A stretch of DNA of 64,000 nucleotides from positions 1-64,000 of the forward strand of contig DATBLE010000042.1 of NCBI GenBank assembly GCA_036555585.1, read 5' to 3'. The notes beneath the pieces were generated by a model. The model was not told the origin of the DNA. It saw nothing but the letters and a program-made list of their open reading frames with translations, and made no database searches. Within the stretch, counting starts at the first letter, position 1; every line of letters starts with the position of its first letter. The translations under genes and the position numbers were made by a program. The stretch is from DATBLE01 sp036555585 (GTDB lineage: Bacteria; Actinomycetota; Thermoleophilia; Gaiellales; Gaiellaceae). Positions 25,276 through 33,615 of this stretch are shown one piece after another.

Positions 25276-26489
25276 TGGACCGGGTGCTGGCCACGCACGT
25301 GGGCAGCCTCGTCCGGCCGCAGCCGGTGCGCGAGCTCCGCGCGGCGATCACGCGCGGGGAGGAGGTCGACGAGGCGGCGTACGAGCAGGCGCTCGCAGAC
25401 GCGGTCGCGGAGGTCGTGCGGATGCAGGCCGAGGCGGGGATCGACGTGGTCGACGACGGGGAGATGAGCAAGGACTCCTGGATCACGTACCTCTACGAGC
25501 GCGTGCGCGGCATCGAGCAGCGGCTGGTGCCGCTCGACGGCATGGACCTGCTTCCGCCCAGCCGCGACCGGCAGGCGTTCCCGGAGTTCTACGCGGAGCA
25601 CGACGCCGAGCTCGCCCGCGCGATGGAGAACCGCGTGCGCGTGGGCGGCGGCGACGCCGAGGCGCCGACGGCCGAGGCCAAGCTGTGGTTCTGCACGGGG
25701 CCGGTCGAGTACGACGGCTCCGCGGTGGAGCGCGACATCGCCCGGTTGAGGACGGCGCTGGCGGGCGTCGAGGTCGAGGACGCGTTCCTGCCGGTGGTCG
25801 CCCCCGCCAGCGTCTACTGGCTGCGCAACGAGCACTACGCGTCCGAGGAGGAGCTCGTCTTCGCCCTCGCCGACGCGCTGCACGACGAGTACGCGGCGAT
25901 CGTCGAGGCCGGCTTCCTGCTCCAGGTCGACGACGCCGTGCTCATGCACGAGTATGACTCGATCCTCTCCCTGGGCGGCTCGGTGGAGGACTACCGGCGG
26001 TGGGCGAAGCTCAGGGTCGAGGCGCTCAACCACGCGCTGGCCGGGATCCCCGAGGAGCGCGTTCGCTACCACGTCTGCTTCGGCAGCTGGCACGGCCCGC
26101 ACGCCTACGACCCGCCGCTGGCCGACGTCGTCGACCTGATCCTCGAGGTGAACGCCCGCTTCTACCTGATCGAGCAGGCCAACCCGCGGCACGAGCACGA
26201 GTGGCGGCTCTGGGAGACGGTCGCGCTGCCCGAGGGGAAGGTGCTCGTCCCCGGGGTCGTCACCCACCACACCAACGTGGTCGAGCATCCCGAGCTGGTC
26301 GCGGAGCGGCTGGTGCGGCTCGCCGGGCTCGTCGGCCGCGAGCGGGTGATGGCCGGCACCGACTGCGGGTTCGCCCAGGCCTCGCCGGTGCAGCGGGTGC
26401 ACCCGTCGATCCAGTGGGCCAAGCTCGAAGCGCTGGCCGAGGGCGCCCGGATCGCGACCAGGCAGCTCTGGGGAAGGACCGCGGCGTGA
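25275..26489 (+). CDS. MetE-like (core, cobalamin-independent methyltransferase) protein 1
   Basis: A 404-residue protein matching the C-terminal catalytic barrel of cobalamin-independent methionine synthase MetE, without the N-terminal barrel. It starts DRVLATHVGSLVRP. The zinc site is predicted from HVC near residues 266-268 (in YHVCFGSWHGPH), a downstream acidic residue, and Cys in AGTDCGF near the end. MetE transfers the methyl group of methyl-THF to homocysteine. Core-length homologues use varied methyl donors and thiol acceptors. It overlaps both neighbours (TGATG, GTGA) in the transporter/LigM locus, so a role in disposing of methyl-THF from demethylation is a reasonable inference. Confidence 0.85.
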   Translation: MDRVLATHVGSLVRPQPVRELRAAITRGEEVDEAAYEQALADAVAEVVRMQAEAGIDVVDDGEMSKDSWITYLYERVRGIEQRLVPLDGMDLLPPSRDRQAFPEFYAEHDAELARAMENRVRVGGGDAEAPTAEAKLWFCTGPVEYDGSAVERDIARLRTALAGVEVEDAFLPVVAPASVYWLRNEHYASEEELVFALADALHDEYAAIVEAGFLLQVDDAVLMHEYDSILSLGGSVEDYRRWAKLRVEALNHALAGIPEERVRYHVCFGSWHGPHAYDPPLADVVDLILEVNARFYLIEQANPRHEHEWRLWETVALPEGKVLVPGVVTHHTNVVEHPELVAERLVRLAGLVGRERVMAGTDCGFAQASPVQRVHPSIQWAKLEALAEGARIATRQLWGRTAA

Positions 26490-27622
26490 CCGACCGGATC
26501 CTGACGACGCACGTGGGCGCGCTCCAGCGGCCGCCCGAGGCCGAGGCGGCGCTGCTCGGCGAGGCGCCGCCGGAGGCGCTGGCCGACGCCGTCGCCGGGG
26601 TCGTCCGGAAGCAGGTCGAGGCCGGCATCGACGTCGTGAACGACGGCGAGTTCGGCAAGTCGATCTGGCAGTGGTACGTGACCGAGAGGCTCGGCGGGAT
26701 CGAGCGCGCGGAGCACGCCAGGCCGCCGCTCCGCGGGCGCGACCGGCTCGCGTTCCCGGCGTTCTACGCGTACGCACAGGAGACGCCCGACGTGCTCTTC
26801 CACGGCAGCGACCGCGCCTTCTGGGCGGCGATCGCGAGCCGCCCGGTCTGCGTCGGGCCGATCGTCTACGAGCCGGCGGCCGTGCAGCGGGACATCGCGA
26901 ACCTGAAGGCCGCGGTCGAAGGCGTCGAGGTTGCAGACGTCTTCATGCCCGCGGTCGCGCCCGCCAGCGCCGAGGTGGACATGGGCAACGAGCACTACGC
27001 CACGCAGGAGGAGCTGCTCTGGGCGCTGGCCGACGCGCTGGCGGAGGAGTACCGCCTGATCGTCGAGGCCGGCTTCCTCCTCCAGGTCGACGACGCCTGG
27101 ATTCCCGCCCTCTGGGACCACGATCCCGGCCTCGACGTCGAGACGTACCGCGCGTACTGCCGGGCCCGGGTCGAGGCACTGAACCACGCGCTCGCCGGGA
27201 TCCCCGAGGAGGGCGTCCGCTACCACCTCTGCTGGGGGAGCTGGCACGGGCCGCACGCGACCGACATCCCGCTGGCCGAGATCGTCGACCTGATGCTCTC
27301 GGTGAACGCCGGCACCTACCTCGTCGAGGCGGCGAACGTCCGTCACGAGCACGAGTACCACCTCTGGGAGTCGGTTCGGCTCCCGGACGGGAAGAAGCTC
27401 GCGCCGGGCGTGGTCAGCCACTCGACGAACCTGATCGAGCACCCGGAGCTGGTCGCGGAGCGGATCGTCCGGTTCGCCGAGCGTGTCGGCAGGGAGAACG
27501 TGCTGGCGAGCACCGACTGCGGCATGGGGTCGCGCATCCACCCCGAGCTCGGCTGGGCCAAGCTGGCGACCCTCGCCGAGGGCGCACGGATCGCCACCGG
27601 CCGGCTCTGGAGGGCCGGGTAG
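26486..27622 (+). CDS. MetE-like (core) methyltransferase protein 2
   Basis: A 378-residue tandem paralogue of the preceding gene, sharing TDRILTTHVGALQRP at the start, VFMPAVAPAS, NHALAGIPEE and YHLCWGSWHGPH (zinc His/Cys near 247-249). The terminal zinc Cys is in ASTDCGMGS. The GTG start lies in a GTGA overlap with the first copy. The two differ in length by 26 residues and in several loops, so they may use different acceptors rather than being recent duplicates. Confidence 0.85.
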   Translation: MTDRILTTHVGALQRPPEAEAALLGEAPPEALADAVAGVVRKQVEAGIDVVNDGEFGKSIWQWYVTERLGGIERAEHARPPLRGRDRLAFPAFYAYAQETPDVLFHGSDRAFWAAIASRPVCVGPIVYEPAAVQRDIANLKAAVEGVEVADVFMPAVAPASAEVDMGNEHYATQEELLWALADALAEEYRLIVEAGFLLQVDDAWIPALWDHDPGLDVETYRAYCRARVEALNHALAGIPEEGVRYHLCWGSWHGPHATDIPLAEIVDLMLSVNAGTYLVEAANVRHEHEYHLWESVRLPDGKKLAPGVVSHSTNLIEHPELVAERIVRFAERVGRENVLASTDCGMGSRIHPELGWAKLATLAEGARIATGRLWRAG

Positions 27623-27697
27623 CCGAGATGGCTTGCTCTCCGGCACCCGGCGCGAGAAGATCGCGGCGACAATGGCCTCGGCTCGGGCCCGCTGCGC

Positions 27698-28663
27698 ATG
27701 CTGCTGATCGACACGACGACCGTTCCCGCCCGGGATCGGCTCGATTTCTGGTCGGAGTCGTCGTTCGACGCCTATCTGCCGGTGCAGGTCCGGAGCGTGG
27801 CCGCCGAGGACTTCGGGGCGCGCATGTGGGGCTACGAGCTCGGCCCGCTGAGCGTGTTCAGGATTGCCGCCGCGCCGAACACGATGATGCGGAGCTCGCG
27901 GGCGATCGCCGCCTGCGACCCGGAGTGCCTGCACCTGTCGGTGGTGCTGCGCGGCCAGATCACCGCCGCCCAGGAAGGCCGGACGGGCCTCGCCCGGAGC
28001 GGCGACCTGATCAGCTACGAGACCTCGCACCCGGTGCTCTTCCGCGCGGACCAGCCGTACGAGTCTGTGGTGGTGCGCATCCCCAGGCACCTGCTCGGCC
28101 CGGAGGAGACGCAGATCAGCAGGCTGACCGCGGTCGGGATCCCGGGGGACGAGGGGGTACCGAGAGCGGCGGTGGCCTTCTTCCTCGGGCTTGCGTCCGG
28201 GCTGGAGGACTCGACGATCACGCCTGTCGACGCGCCGAATGCTGTCGAGTGCGTGCTCGACCTCGTCCGGGCTCTCTATGCAGCCCCGTCGCGCGGGGAG
28301 GCGCCGACCAGGCTGCGCACGCGGGCGGAGATCCTGCTCAACATCCAGTCGTTCATCGAGGCGAACCTCGGCGACCCGGACCTGGATCCCGAGCGGGTCG
28401 CCCGCGGCTGCTTCATCTCGACCAGGTACCTGCACAAGCTCTTCGAGGCCGAGGGCACGAGCGTCTGCCGCTGGATCCGGGAGTCGCGGCTCGAGCGCTG
28501 CCGCCGCGACCTCCTCGACCCGTCGCTGGAGGACGAGACGATCCTCTCGATCGCGAGCCGCTGGGGCCTACCCGGCCCGCAGCACTTCAGCCGGCTATTC
28601 CGCTCGGCGTACGGCTGCTCGCCGAGCGAGCTGCGGCGCGAGCCGCGGCGCACCGGGACGTAG
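27698..28663 (+). CDS. AraC-family transcriptional regulator
   Basis: A 321-residue regulator. Residues 1-200 form an AraC_binding_2-like sensor domain (LDFWSESSFDAYLPVQV). The C-terminal 100 residues hold the double helix-turn-helix, with FISTRYLHKLFEAEG, and GLPGPQHFSRLFRSAYGCSP as the second helix pair. It lies between the MetE-like genes and the ABC ATPase genes, in the same direction, and probably controls this uptake/demethylation locus in response to its substrate. No strong ribosome site precedes the ATG at 27698. Confidence 0.9.
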   Translation: MLLIDTTTVPARDRLDFWSESSFDAYLPVQVRSVAAEDFGARMWGYELGPLSVFRIAAAPNTMMRSSRAIAACDPECLHLSVVLRGQITAAQEGRTGLARSGDLISYETSHPVLFRADQPYESVVVRIPRHLLGPEETQISRLTAVGIPGDEGVPRAAVAFFLGLASGLEDSTITPVDAPNAVECVLDLVRALYAAPSRGEAPTRLRTRAEILLNIQSFIEANLGDPDLDPERVARGCFISTRYLHKLFEAEGTSVCRWIRESRLERCRRDLLDPSLEDETILSIASRWGLPGPQHFSRLFRSAYGCSPSELRREPRRTGT

Positions 28664-28676
28664 CGAGGAGCAGGCG

Positions 28677-29453
28677 ATGACCCCGGTCCTGAGGGCGACC
28701 GGGATCTCCGTCCGCTTCGGCGGCCTGCACGCCGTCGCCGACGCCGACCTCGAGGTCGGCGACGGGCAGCTGGTCGGCCTGATCGGGCCCAACGGCGCGG
28801 GCAAGACGACCTTCATCGACGCGATCAGCGGGTTCGTCCGCTGCGAGGGCCGGGTCGAGCTCGACGGCGACGACCTCACCCGCCTGCCGCCGCACGCCCG
28901 CGCCCGGCGCGGGCTCGCGCGGACGTGGCAGTCGATCGAGCTGTTCGACGACCTCTCGGTCGGCGAGAACCTCGTGGTCGCGTCGCACCGGCCCTCCGTC
29001 TGGCGGACGATCGGCGAGACGGTCTCGGCGCCCGACTCGCGCTCGGACGAGATCGGCCCGGCGCTCGAGCTGCTCGGCCTCGGCGCCGACGCGGAGAAGC
29101 TGCCCAGCGGGCTCTCCCAGGGCCGGCGGAAGCTGGCCGGGATCGCGCGTGCGCTCGTGGCCAGGCCGCGCGTCCTCTGCCTGGACGAGCCGGCGGCGGG
29201 GCTGGACACGCGCGAGAGCGAGGAGCTCGGCTCGCGACTGCGTAGTCTCGCCGACGGCGGCCAGTCGATGCTGCTCGTCGACCACGACATGGGCCTCGTG
29301 CTCGGGATCTGCGACGAGGTGGTCGTGCTCGAGTTCGGCAGGGTGATCGCGCGCGGAGCGCCCGAGGCGGTCCGCAACGATCCGCAGGTGATCGGCGCCT
29401 ACCTGGGCAGCGCGGCGTCCAGGCTGGCCTCGGCCGGGGAGGCCCATGGCTGA
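28677..29453 (+). CDS. livG: LivG-type ABC transporter ATP-binding protein
   Basis: A 258-residue ATPase. Walker A is GPNGAGKTT near residue 38, Walker B is VLCLDEPAAGLD, and the switch His is in LLVDHDMGLV. The signature is LSQGRRK instead of LSGGQ, as in some LivG relatives. The ATG at 28677 is preceded by GAGGAG. It partners LivF (next gene, 8-base overlap) to power the fused permease at 23290-25275. Confidence 0.92.
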   Translation: MTPVLRATGISVRFGGLHAVADADLEVGDGQLVGLIGPNGAGKTTFIDAISGFVRCEGRVELDGDDLTRLPPHARARRGLARTWQSIELFDDLSVGENLVVASHRPSVWRTIGETVSAPDSRSDEIGPALELLGLGADAEKLPSGLSQGRRKLAGIARALVARPRVLCLDEPAAGLDTRESEELGSRLRSLADGGQSMLLVDHDMGLVLGICDEVVVLEFGRVIARGAPEAVRNDPQVIGAYLGSAASRLASAGEAHG

Positions 29454-30213
29454 CGCCGTCCTCGCGGTCGAGGCGCTGACGGCCGGGTACGACGAGGCCG
29501 CGGTCATCCGCGACGTGGAGCTGACGGTGCGGTCGGGCGAGGTGGTCGCCCTGCTCGGCGCGAACGGCGCCGGGAAGACGACGACGCTGCGCGTCGTCTC
29601 GGGCCTGGTCAAGCCGATGGCCGGCCGTGTGGTGCTCGCCGGCGGCGACCTGGCTCGGACGTCGCCGAGCGCGCGCGCCCGGCTGGGGGTGGCGCACGTC
29701 CCCGAGGGCCGCGGGCTCTTCTTCGGCCTGACCGTCGCGGAGCACTTCCGGCTGGGCTTCCGCGGCGAGCAGCTCGACGACGACCTCGCCTACGAGTACT
29801 TCCCGAAGCTGAAGGAGCTCGAGCGCAGGCGCGTCGGACTGCTCTCGGGCGGCGAGCAGCAGATGCTCGCCGTCGCCCGCGCGCTGGCCCGGCGGCCGCG
29901 CCTCCTGCTCCTCGACGAGCTCAGCCTCGGGCTCGCGCCGGTGATCGTGGAGCGGCTGCTGCCGGTGGTGCGGACGTTCGCGGACGAGCGCGGCTGCGCC
30001 GTGCTCCTGGTCGAGCAGCACGTGCACCTCGCGCTCGAGGTCGCCGACCGCGGCTACGTCCTGTCGCACGGCCGGATCGTGCTGCACAACGACGCGGAGC
30101 ACCTGCGGGCCAACCGCCAGCTCTTGATCGCGAGCTATCTCGGAGAGCACACGCACGGTGCCGGCGAGGTCGAGCCGGTGCCCGTGACCGAAAGGGAGGA
30201 AGACGATGGCTGA
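29446..30213 (+). CDS. livF: LivF-type ABC transporter ATP-binding protein
   Basis: A 255-residue ATPase with Walker A GANGAGKTT near residue 40, signature LLSGGEQQM, Walker B LLLLDELSLGLAP and switch region LLVEQHVHLA. DELSLGLAP is the usual LivF form. It overlaps livG by 8 bases and the downstream ligM-like gene by 8 bases, so demethylase and transporter are translated as a unit. A charged tail (about 20 residues) extends the C-terminus beyond the usual family end. Confidence 0.93.
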   Translation: MADAVLAVEALTAGYDEAAVIRDVELTVRSGEVVALLGANGAGKTTTLRVVSGLVKPMAGRVVLAGGDLARTSPSARARLGVAHVPEGRGLFFGLTVAEHFRLGFRGEQLDDDLAYEYFPKLKELERRRVGLLSGGEQQMLAVARALARRPRLLLLDELSLGLAPVIVERLLPVVRTFADERGCAVLLVEQHVHLALEVADRGYVLSHGRIVLHNDAEHLRANRQLLIASYLGEHTHGAGEVEPVPVTEREEDDG

Positions 30214-31591
30214 TCGGAGCCTGGAAGACCTGCTCGGCACCGTGGAGAGCCCCGTCGAGCTGCTGCGCAACTCGCAGGGGGGCCCCAACGTCTATCCGGG
30301 GGTCCCGGCGGAGTACACGAACTGGCGAGACGAGCAGCTCGCCTGGCAAACGACGTGCGTGCTCTTCAACCAGTCGTACCACATGGCCGATCTGGCCGTG
30401 GCCGGCCCGGACGCGGAGAAGCTCCTCTCCGGGCTCGCAGTCAACAGCTTCGAGGGGTTCACGGTCGACAAGGCGAAGCACTTCGTGCCCTGCACGCCGG
30501 AGGGCTACGTGATCGGCGACGTGATCCTCTTCCACCTCGCGGAGAACGAGTTCAACCTGGTCGGGCGCGCGCCCGCGCTGAACTGGATCACCTACCACGC
30601 CGAGACCGGCGGCTACGACGTCGAGGTCGAGCTCGACCAGCGCTGGGCGCTTCGCACCGACGGCAGGCGCAAGTCGTACCGCTTCCAGGTGCAGGGGCCG
30701 AGCGCGATGGACGTGATCGAGCAGGCGCTCGGCGCCTCGCCGCCGGAGCTCAAGTTCTTCAACCTGACCACGGTCACGATCGCCGGCAAGCCGGTGCAGG
30801 CGCTCCGCCACGGCATGGTCGGCCAGCCCGGGTGGGAGCTCTTCGGCCCGTGGGAGGACGAGCCCGCGGTGCACGAGGCGCTGCTGGCCGCGGGCGAGCG
30901 GTTCGGAATGAGGCAGGTCGGCGGGCGGGCCTACTCGTCGAACACGCTGGAGTCGGGCTGGATCCCGTCGCCGCTGCCGGCGGTGTACTCGGGCGAGAGC
31001 CTGAAGGCCTACCGCGAGTGGCTGCCGGCGGCGGGGTACGAGGGCTCGGCCTCGATCGGCGGCAGCTTCGCCTCGGAGGCGATCCAGGACTACTACTTCA
31101 CGCCCTGGGACCTGGGCTACGGCAGCTACGTCAAGTTCGACCACGACTTCGTCGGCCGCGAGGCGCTCGAGGAGCTGGCGGGCGGCGAGCACCGGCAGAA
31201 GGTGACGCTGGCGCTCGACGACGACGACGTCACCGCGACGATCGGGACGATGTTCGGCCCGGCCGACGAGCGGGCGAAGTTCATGGACTGGCCGTCGGCC
31301 GTGTACTGCATGCACCCGTTCGACCGGGTGACGGCGGACGGCGAAACCGTGGGGATCTCGACCTGGATCGGCTACAGCGCGAACGAGGGCAAGATGCTCA
31401 CCCTGGCGGTGCTGGAGCCCGAGTACGCCGAGCCGGGCACCGAGGTCACCTTCGTCTGGGGCGAGGAGGGAGGCGGCTCGGCGAAACCGACGGTCGAGCG
31501 CCACGTGCAGGCGGAGATCCGGGCCGTGGTCAGCCCGGTGCCGTACACGGAGGTGGTGCGCAGGTCGTACCGGGCGGCAAAGGTCACCTGA
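30206..31591 (+). CDS. ligM: LigM-type THF-dependent aryl O-demethylase, full length
   Basis: A complete 461-residue GcvT-fold protein, close in length to Sphingobium LigM (about 470). Shared segments include ELLRNSQGG, NWRDEQLAW, FNQSYHMADL, GYVIGDVILFHL, SYRFQVQGPSAM, LRHGMVGQPGWELFGP, NTLESGWIPSPLPAVY, LKAYREWLPA, and the C-terminal VWGEEGGG and RAVVSPVPY. LigM removes the O-methyl of vanillate or 3-O-methylgallate to make 5-methyl-THF. Its gene overlaps livF by 8 bases. MetE-like genes rather than metF are in this locus, so the fate of methyl-THF may differ from that at 1-5018. Confidence 0.92.
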   Translation: MADRSLEDLLGTVESPVELLRNSQGGPNVYPGVPAEYTNWRDEQLAWQTTCVLFNQSYHMADLAVAGPDAEKLLSGLAVNSFEGFTVDKAKHFVPCTPEGYVIGDVILFHLAENEFNLVGRAPALNWITYHAETGGYDVEVELDQRWALRTDGRRKSYRFQVQGPSAMDVIEQALGASPPELKFFNLTTVTIAGKPVQALRHGMVGQPGWELFGPWEDEPAVHEALLAAGERFGMRQVGGRAYSSNTLESGWIPSPLPAVYSGESLKAYREWLPAAGYEGSASIGGSFASEAIQDYYFTPWDLGYGSYVKFDHDFVGREALEELAGGEHRQKVTLALDDDDVTATIGTMFGPADERAKFMDWPSAVYCMHPFDRVTADGETVGISTWIGYSANEGKMLTLAVLEPEYAEPGTEVTFVWGEEGGGSAKPTVERHVQAEIRAVVSPVPYTEVVRRSYRAAKVT

Positions 31592-32222
31592 TCTCCGCCT
31601 CTATGCTGGTCCGTCTGTTGCCGGGCGCAGAAACACTCGTCCGACCGATAGGCGTCGGGTCGGTCGCATGCTTTAGTGCTGGGCAATAGCGGTCAGGGCT
31701 CGCGGGGTTCGAGGAACGGGTCTCGTTGTGTGAGCGGGTCGGTGATCGAGGTCGAGTGACATGACTGCGGCTTGGCGGGCGCCGGCTTGTCGGCTGGCGG
31801 AACCGACGAGAAGGGGTTTGCCGCAGGAGGATGCCTTCGCTCCGGCATTTCCCGATCGGCGGATTTCCGAGGTACTCCGTGCGCCGTTCTCCTGCGATGA
31901 CCTGTGGTTCGCCGCCGTTTGACGCCTTGCAACGTGCGAGAGGCTCGTCCATGAGGCTGGAGTGCGACCCCCGGATCGACGCCGCCTGCCGCGTCACCGG
32001 CGTTCTGCGACGGCGGCTCGGCGGTGAACCATGAGTTCCTGCGTCAGGTCTTGCTGTGAGACATTCGGGAGTTTCCGGTGACAGGTGTTGCGTTCACGCA
32101 TCTGCGGCCGCCGACCTGTGCTCGCAAGTAGAGGTTCGGTGCCAGGTACGTCGGCGCCTGTCGGCGCCACGCAGAAGGAGACGACCGCGCGAGCCGAGAT
32201 CTGTGAATCCGGTCAGCTCTGC
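31592..32222. other. 631-base region with no recognisable gene
   Basis: Between the ligM stop and the RHH/MazF operator no ORF in either strand shows coding character. Short ORFs lack ribosome sites and family motifs, and base composition is less GC-rich than in neighbouring genes. A remnant of a mobile element is possible but nothing in it can be named. It marks the left edge of the toxin-antitoxin-rich island. Confidence 0.55.
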
Positions 32223-32243
32223 TGTAGCACAATACGTGCTACA
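32223..32243. promoter_or_regulatory. Perfect inverted-repeat operator of the RHH/MazF module
   Basis: TGTAGCAC (32223-32230) and GTGCTACA (32236-32243) are perfect 8-base inverted arms around AATAC. The repeat ends 5 bases before the antitoxin ATG and overlaps the expected -10/+1 region. Ribbon-helix-helix antitoxins typically bind such sites to repress their own operon. Binding itself is inferred. Confidence 0.7.
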
Positions 32244-32248
32244 GTCCA

Positions 32249-32497
32249 ATGGTGGCTCGCTCGCTCCATGTCCGCCTCGACGACAGCTCTGCGGCGGCGC
32301 TGGACGTCGTCCGTGCCGAGGGTCTGAGCGATTCGGAGGCGGTTCGCACCGCACTTCGGGAGGCGGCTGCCCGCCGCCGCGTCAGGTCGGCCTTGCGCGA
32401 CGAGGTCCGTCGGATCGCCGCCGACGAACACGACCGCGAGGAGATGCTTCTGATACGCGAGCAGATGGCCGAGCTCGCTCCCCGCGACCGGAACTGA
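32249..32497 (+). CDS. Ribbon-helix-helix antitoxin of a MazF-type module
   Basis: An 82-residue protein. The N-terminal strand RSLHVRLDDSSAAAL and the following helices (GLSDSEAVRTALREAA) are a ribbon-helix-helix DNA-binding domain. The C-terminal half (about 45-82) is charged and should wrap the toxin. Its TGA overlaps the toxin ATG (TGATG). A perfect inverted repeat just upstream is the probable autoregulatory site. No Shine-Dalgarno box fits well, so the mRNA may be nearly leaderless. Confidence 0.82.
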   Translation: MVARSLHVRLDDSSAAALDVVRAEGLSDSEAVRTALREAAARRRVRSALRDEVRRIAADEHDREEMLLIREQMAELAPRDRN

Positions 32498-32814
32498 TGG
32501 TCAGGGGCGAGATCTTCCGGCTGCCCGCGCCCCGTGACACGCGCGGCCACGAACAGCGTGGCGCTCGCCATGCCGTGGTCGTCCAGTCGGACGAGTTCCT
32601 CGATCTCAGCACCACGCTCGTCGCGCCGACGTCGACGGGTGCGATGCCGGCCACGTTCCGTCCGACCGTCGATGTTCGAGGTACGCAGACCCGGGTCCTG
32701 GTCGAGCAGACCACGGTCGTCGATCCGCAGCGGCTGGGCCGATCCGCTGGTCGGCTCGGTGCAGAGGAGCTGCGCGCGGTCGACGAGGCGCTGGCGCTCG
32801 TACTCGGACTCTAG
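32497..32814 (+). CDS. MazF/PemK-family endoribonuclease toxin
   Basis: A 105-residue MazF-fold protein of normal family length. The N-terminus MVRGEIFRLPAPRD has the family strand, RGARHAVVVQSDEF is the conserved Arg/hydrophobic strand, and LVAPTSTGAMPATFRP supplies the active-site Thr/Ser loop. MazF toxins cut mRNA or tRNA at short sequences until neutralised by the antitoxin. The reading frame is intact, in contrast to the two PIN toxins at 36453 and 37480. It converges on the orphan RHH gene at 32900-33124. Confidence 0.85.
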   Translation: MVRGEIFRLPAPRDTRGHEQRGARHAVVVQSDEFLDLSTTLVAPTSTGAMPATFRPTVDVRGTQTRVLVEQTTVVDPQRLGRSAGRLGAEELRAVDEALALVLGL

Positions 32815-32899
32815 TCTGAGAAGATCCGGTGTCAGCCCGGCCCCTTCGCGCGTGGGCGGAGCAGCCACGAGGATGCTCGGATTCGAGGACGGCGCGCAC

Positions 32900-33124
32900 T
32901 CAGCGCCGTCGTGACCGCGTCTTGTGCTGAGCCTCGACCGCCAGCCCGAGGGCTTCGTCAGCGTCGTATCGCTGCCAGAGACCCGCGAGCAGGTCGAAGC
33001 CCAGCTCTCGTCGAAGGGCCTCCTCGATCACCTCGCTCTCGCCCTTGCCGGTACGCGCTGCGCGCACCTTGACGGCCCGCAGAACCTGCTCGTCGATCGT
33101 CAGCGTCGTCCTGACCTTTGGCAT
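32900..33124 (-). CDS. Orphan ribbon-helix-helix (CopG/VapB-like) protein
   Basis: A 74-residue protein: RTTLTIDEQVLRAVKVRAAR and GESEVIEEALRRELG form a ribbon-helix-helix DNA-binding domain, and the C-terminus is short and basic. Such proteins are usually antitoxins, but no toxin gene follows it on the minus strand. It may be a solitary remnant of a module. The ATG at 33124 gives the family-typical N-terminus; the ribosome site is weak. Confidence 0.72.
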   Translation of the reverse strand: MPKVRTTLTIDEQVLRAVKVRAARTGKGESEVIEEALRRELGFDLLAGLWQRYDADEALGLAVEAQHKTRSRRR

Positions 33125-33308
33125 CGTCGCATCATGGCATCCGCGCATCGAATCGCATTTGTCCGGGACCGGATCAGCCTGACGGCTCGTCACGGGTCGT
33201 CGCCTGTCAGGCAACGTGAGCCGACCTCGCCGCCGACCGGCGCCTCGGATCGGACAGGCGCACTTTCGTCGCAGTCTCCGGACACATGGCCTCCTGCCGT
33301 CTGCACGT

Positions 33309-33401
33309 GGTCGGAGGGTTGAAGCTCCAGGGTGGAGCAGACGAGTGAGATTCGCTCTGTCCGGGCGACCGGATCGGGTTCGAGTCCCGCGCCCTCCGAC
33401 C
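33309..33401 (+). other. tRNA-like structure, possible degenerate class II tRNA
   Basis: GGTCGGAGGG (33309-33318) pairs perfectly with CCCTCCGACC (33392-33401) like an acceptor stem. A T-arm GGGTTCGAGTCCC (33376-33388), a stem-loop TCCGG-GCGA-CCGGA (33360-33373) like a long variable arm, and a D-arm-like GCTCC/GGAGC pair (33324-33338) are present. The anticodon arm is poor; TGAGA might give GAG (Leu) but its stem has a mismatch and a wobble. It may be a damaged tRNA, an attachment-site remnant, or an unusual tRNA missed by standard models. Confidence 0.4.
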
Positions 33402-33412
33402 TCTCTCCAAAG

Positions 33413-33439
33413 CGACGGCCCGCATGCAGCGGGCCGTCG
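33413..33439 (+). terminator. GC-rich hairpin after the tRNA-like structure
   Basis: CGACGGCCCGC (33413-33423) and GCGGGCCGTCG (33429-33439) form a perfect 11-bp stem with loop ATGCA, 11 bases after the tRNA-like 3' end. A second hairpin CGCGGGC/GCCCGCG follows at 33448-33464. No T-tract is present. The location is what is expected of a terminator behind a stable RNA gene. Confidence 0.55.
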
Positions 33440-33615
33440 AGGTTGAACGCGGGCTGTGCCCGCGGACGAGTGAGATTCGAGAAGATGATAACCGCTGCGC
33501 CTAGACGTCCTCGGCGTGGTCGCGGGCGTGGAAACGCCTGATCCTCGATACCACCAGCCTGATCGACGCCGAGCGGTCACGGTCGGACGCTCAACGAGCC
33601 GGTCCGGGCCGGCGC

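Larger units (their letters stand above)
33125..33615. other. 491-base spacer holding RNA-like structures but no protein gene
   Basis: No convincing ORF occurs here. The segment contains a tRNA-like structure (33309-33401), two GC-rich hairpins (33413-33439 and 33448-33464) and a 15-base direct repeat GACGAGTGAGATTCG (33340-33354 and 33465-33479). The remaining bases show nothing recognisable. Confidence 0.6.

Noticed and set aside
25275..27622. Naming the tandem genes metE
   Set aside because: Only the C-terminal barrel is present and the context is catabolic, so methionine synthesis is not established.
31584..31997. Minus-strand ORF of 137 codons in the gene-free segment
   Set aside because: No domain, no ribosome site, and composition unlike real proteins of this window.
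33309..33401. tRNA-Sec or tmRNA
   Set aside because: No TCA anticodon is present between the D-arm and variable arm, and no tmRNA 5' domain or tag-coding region is found upstream.
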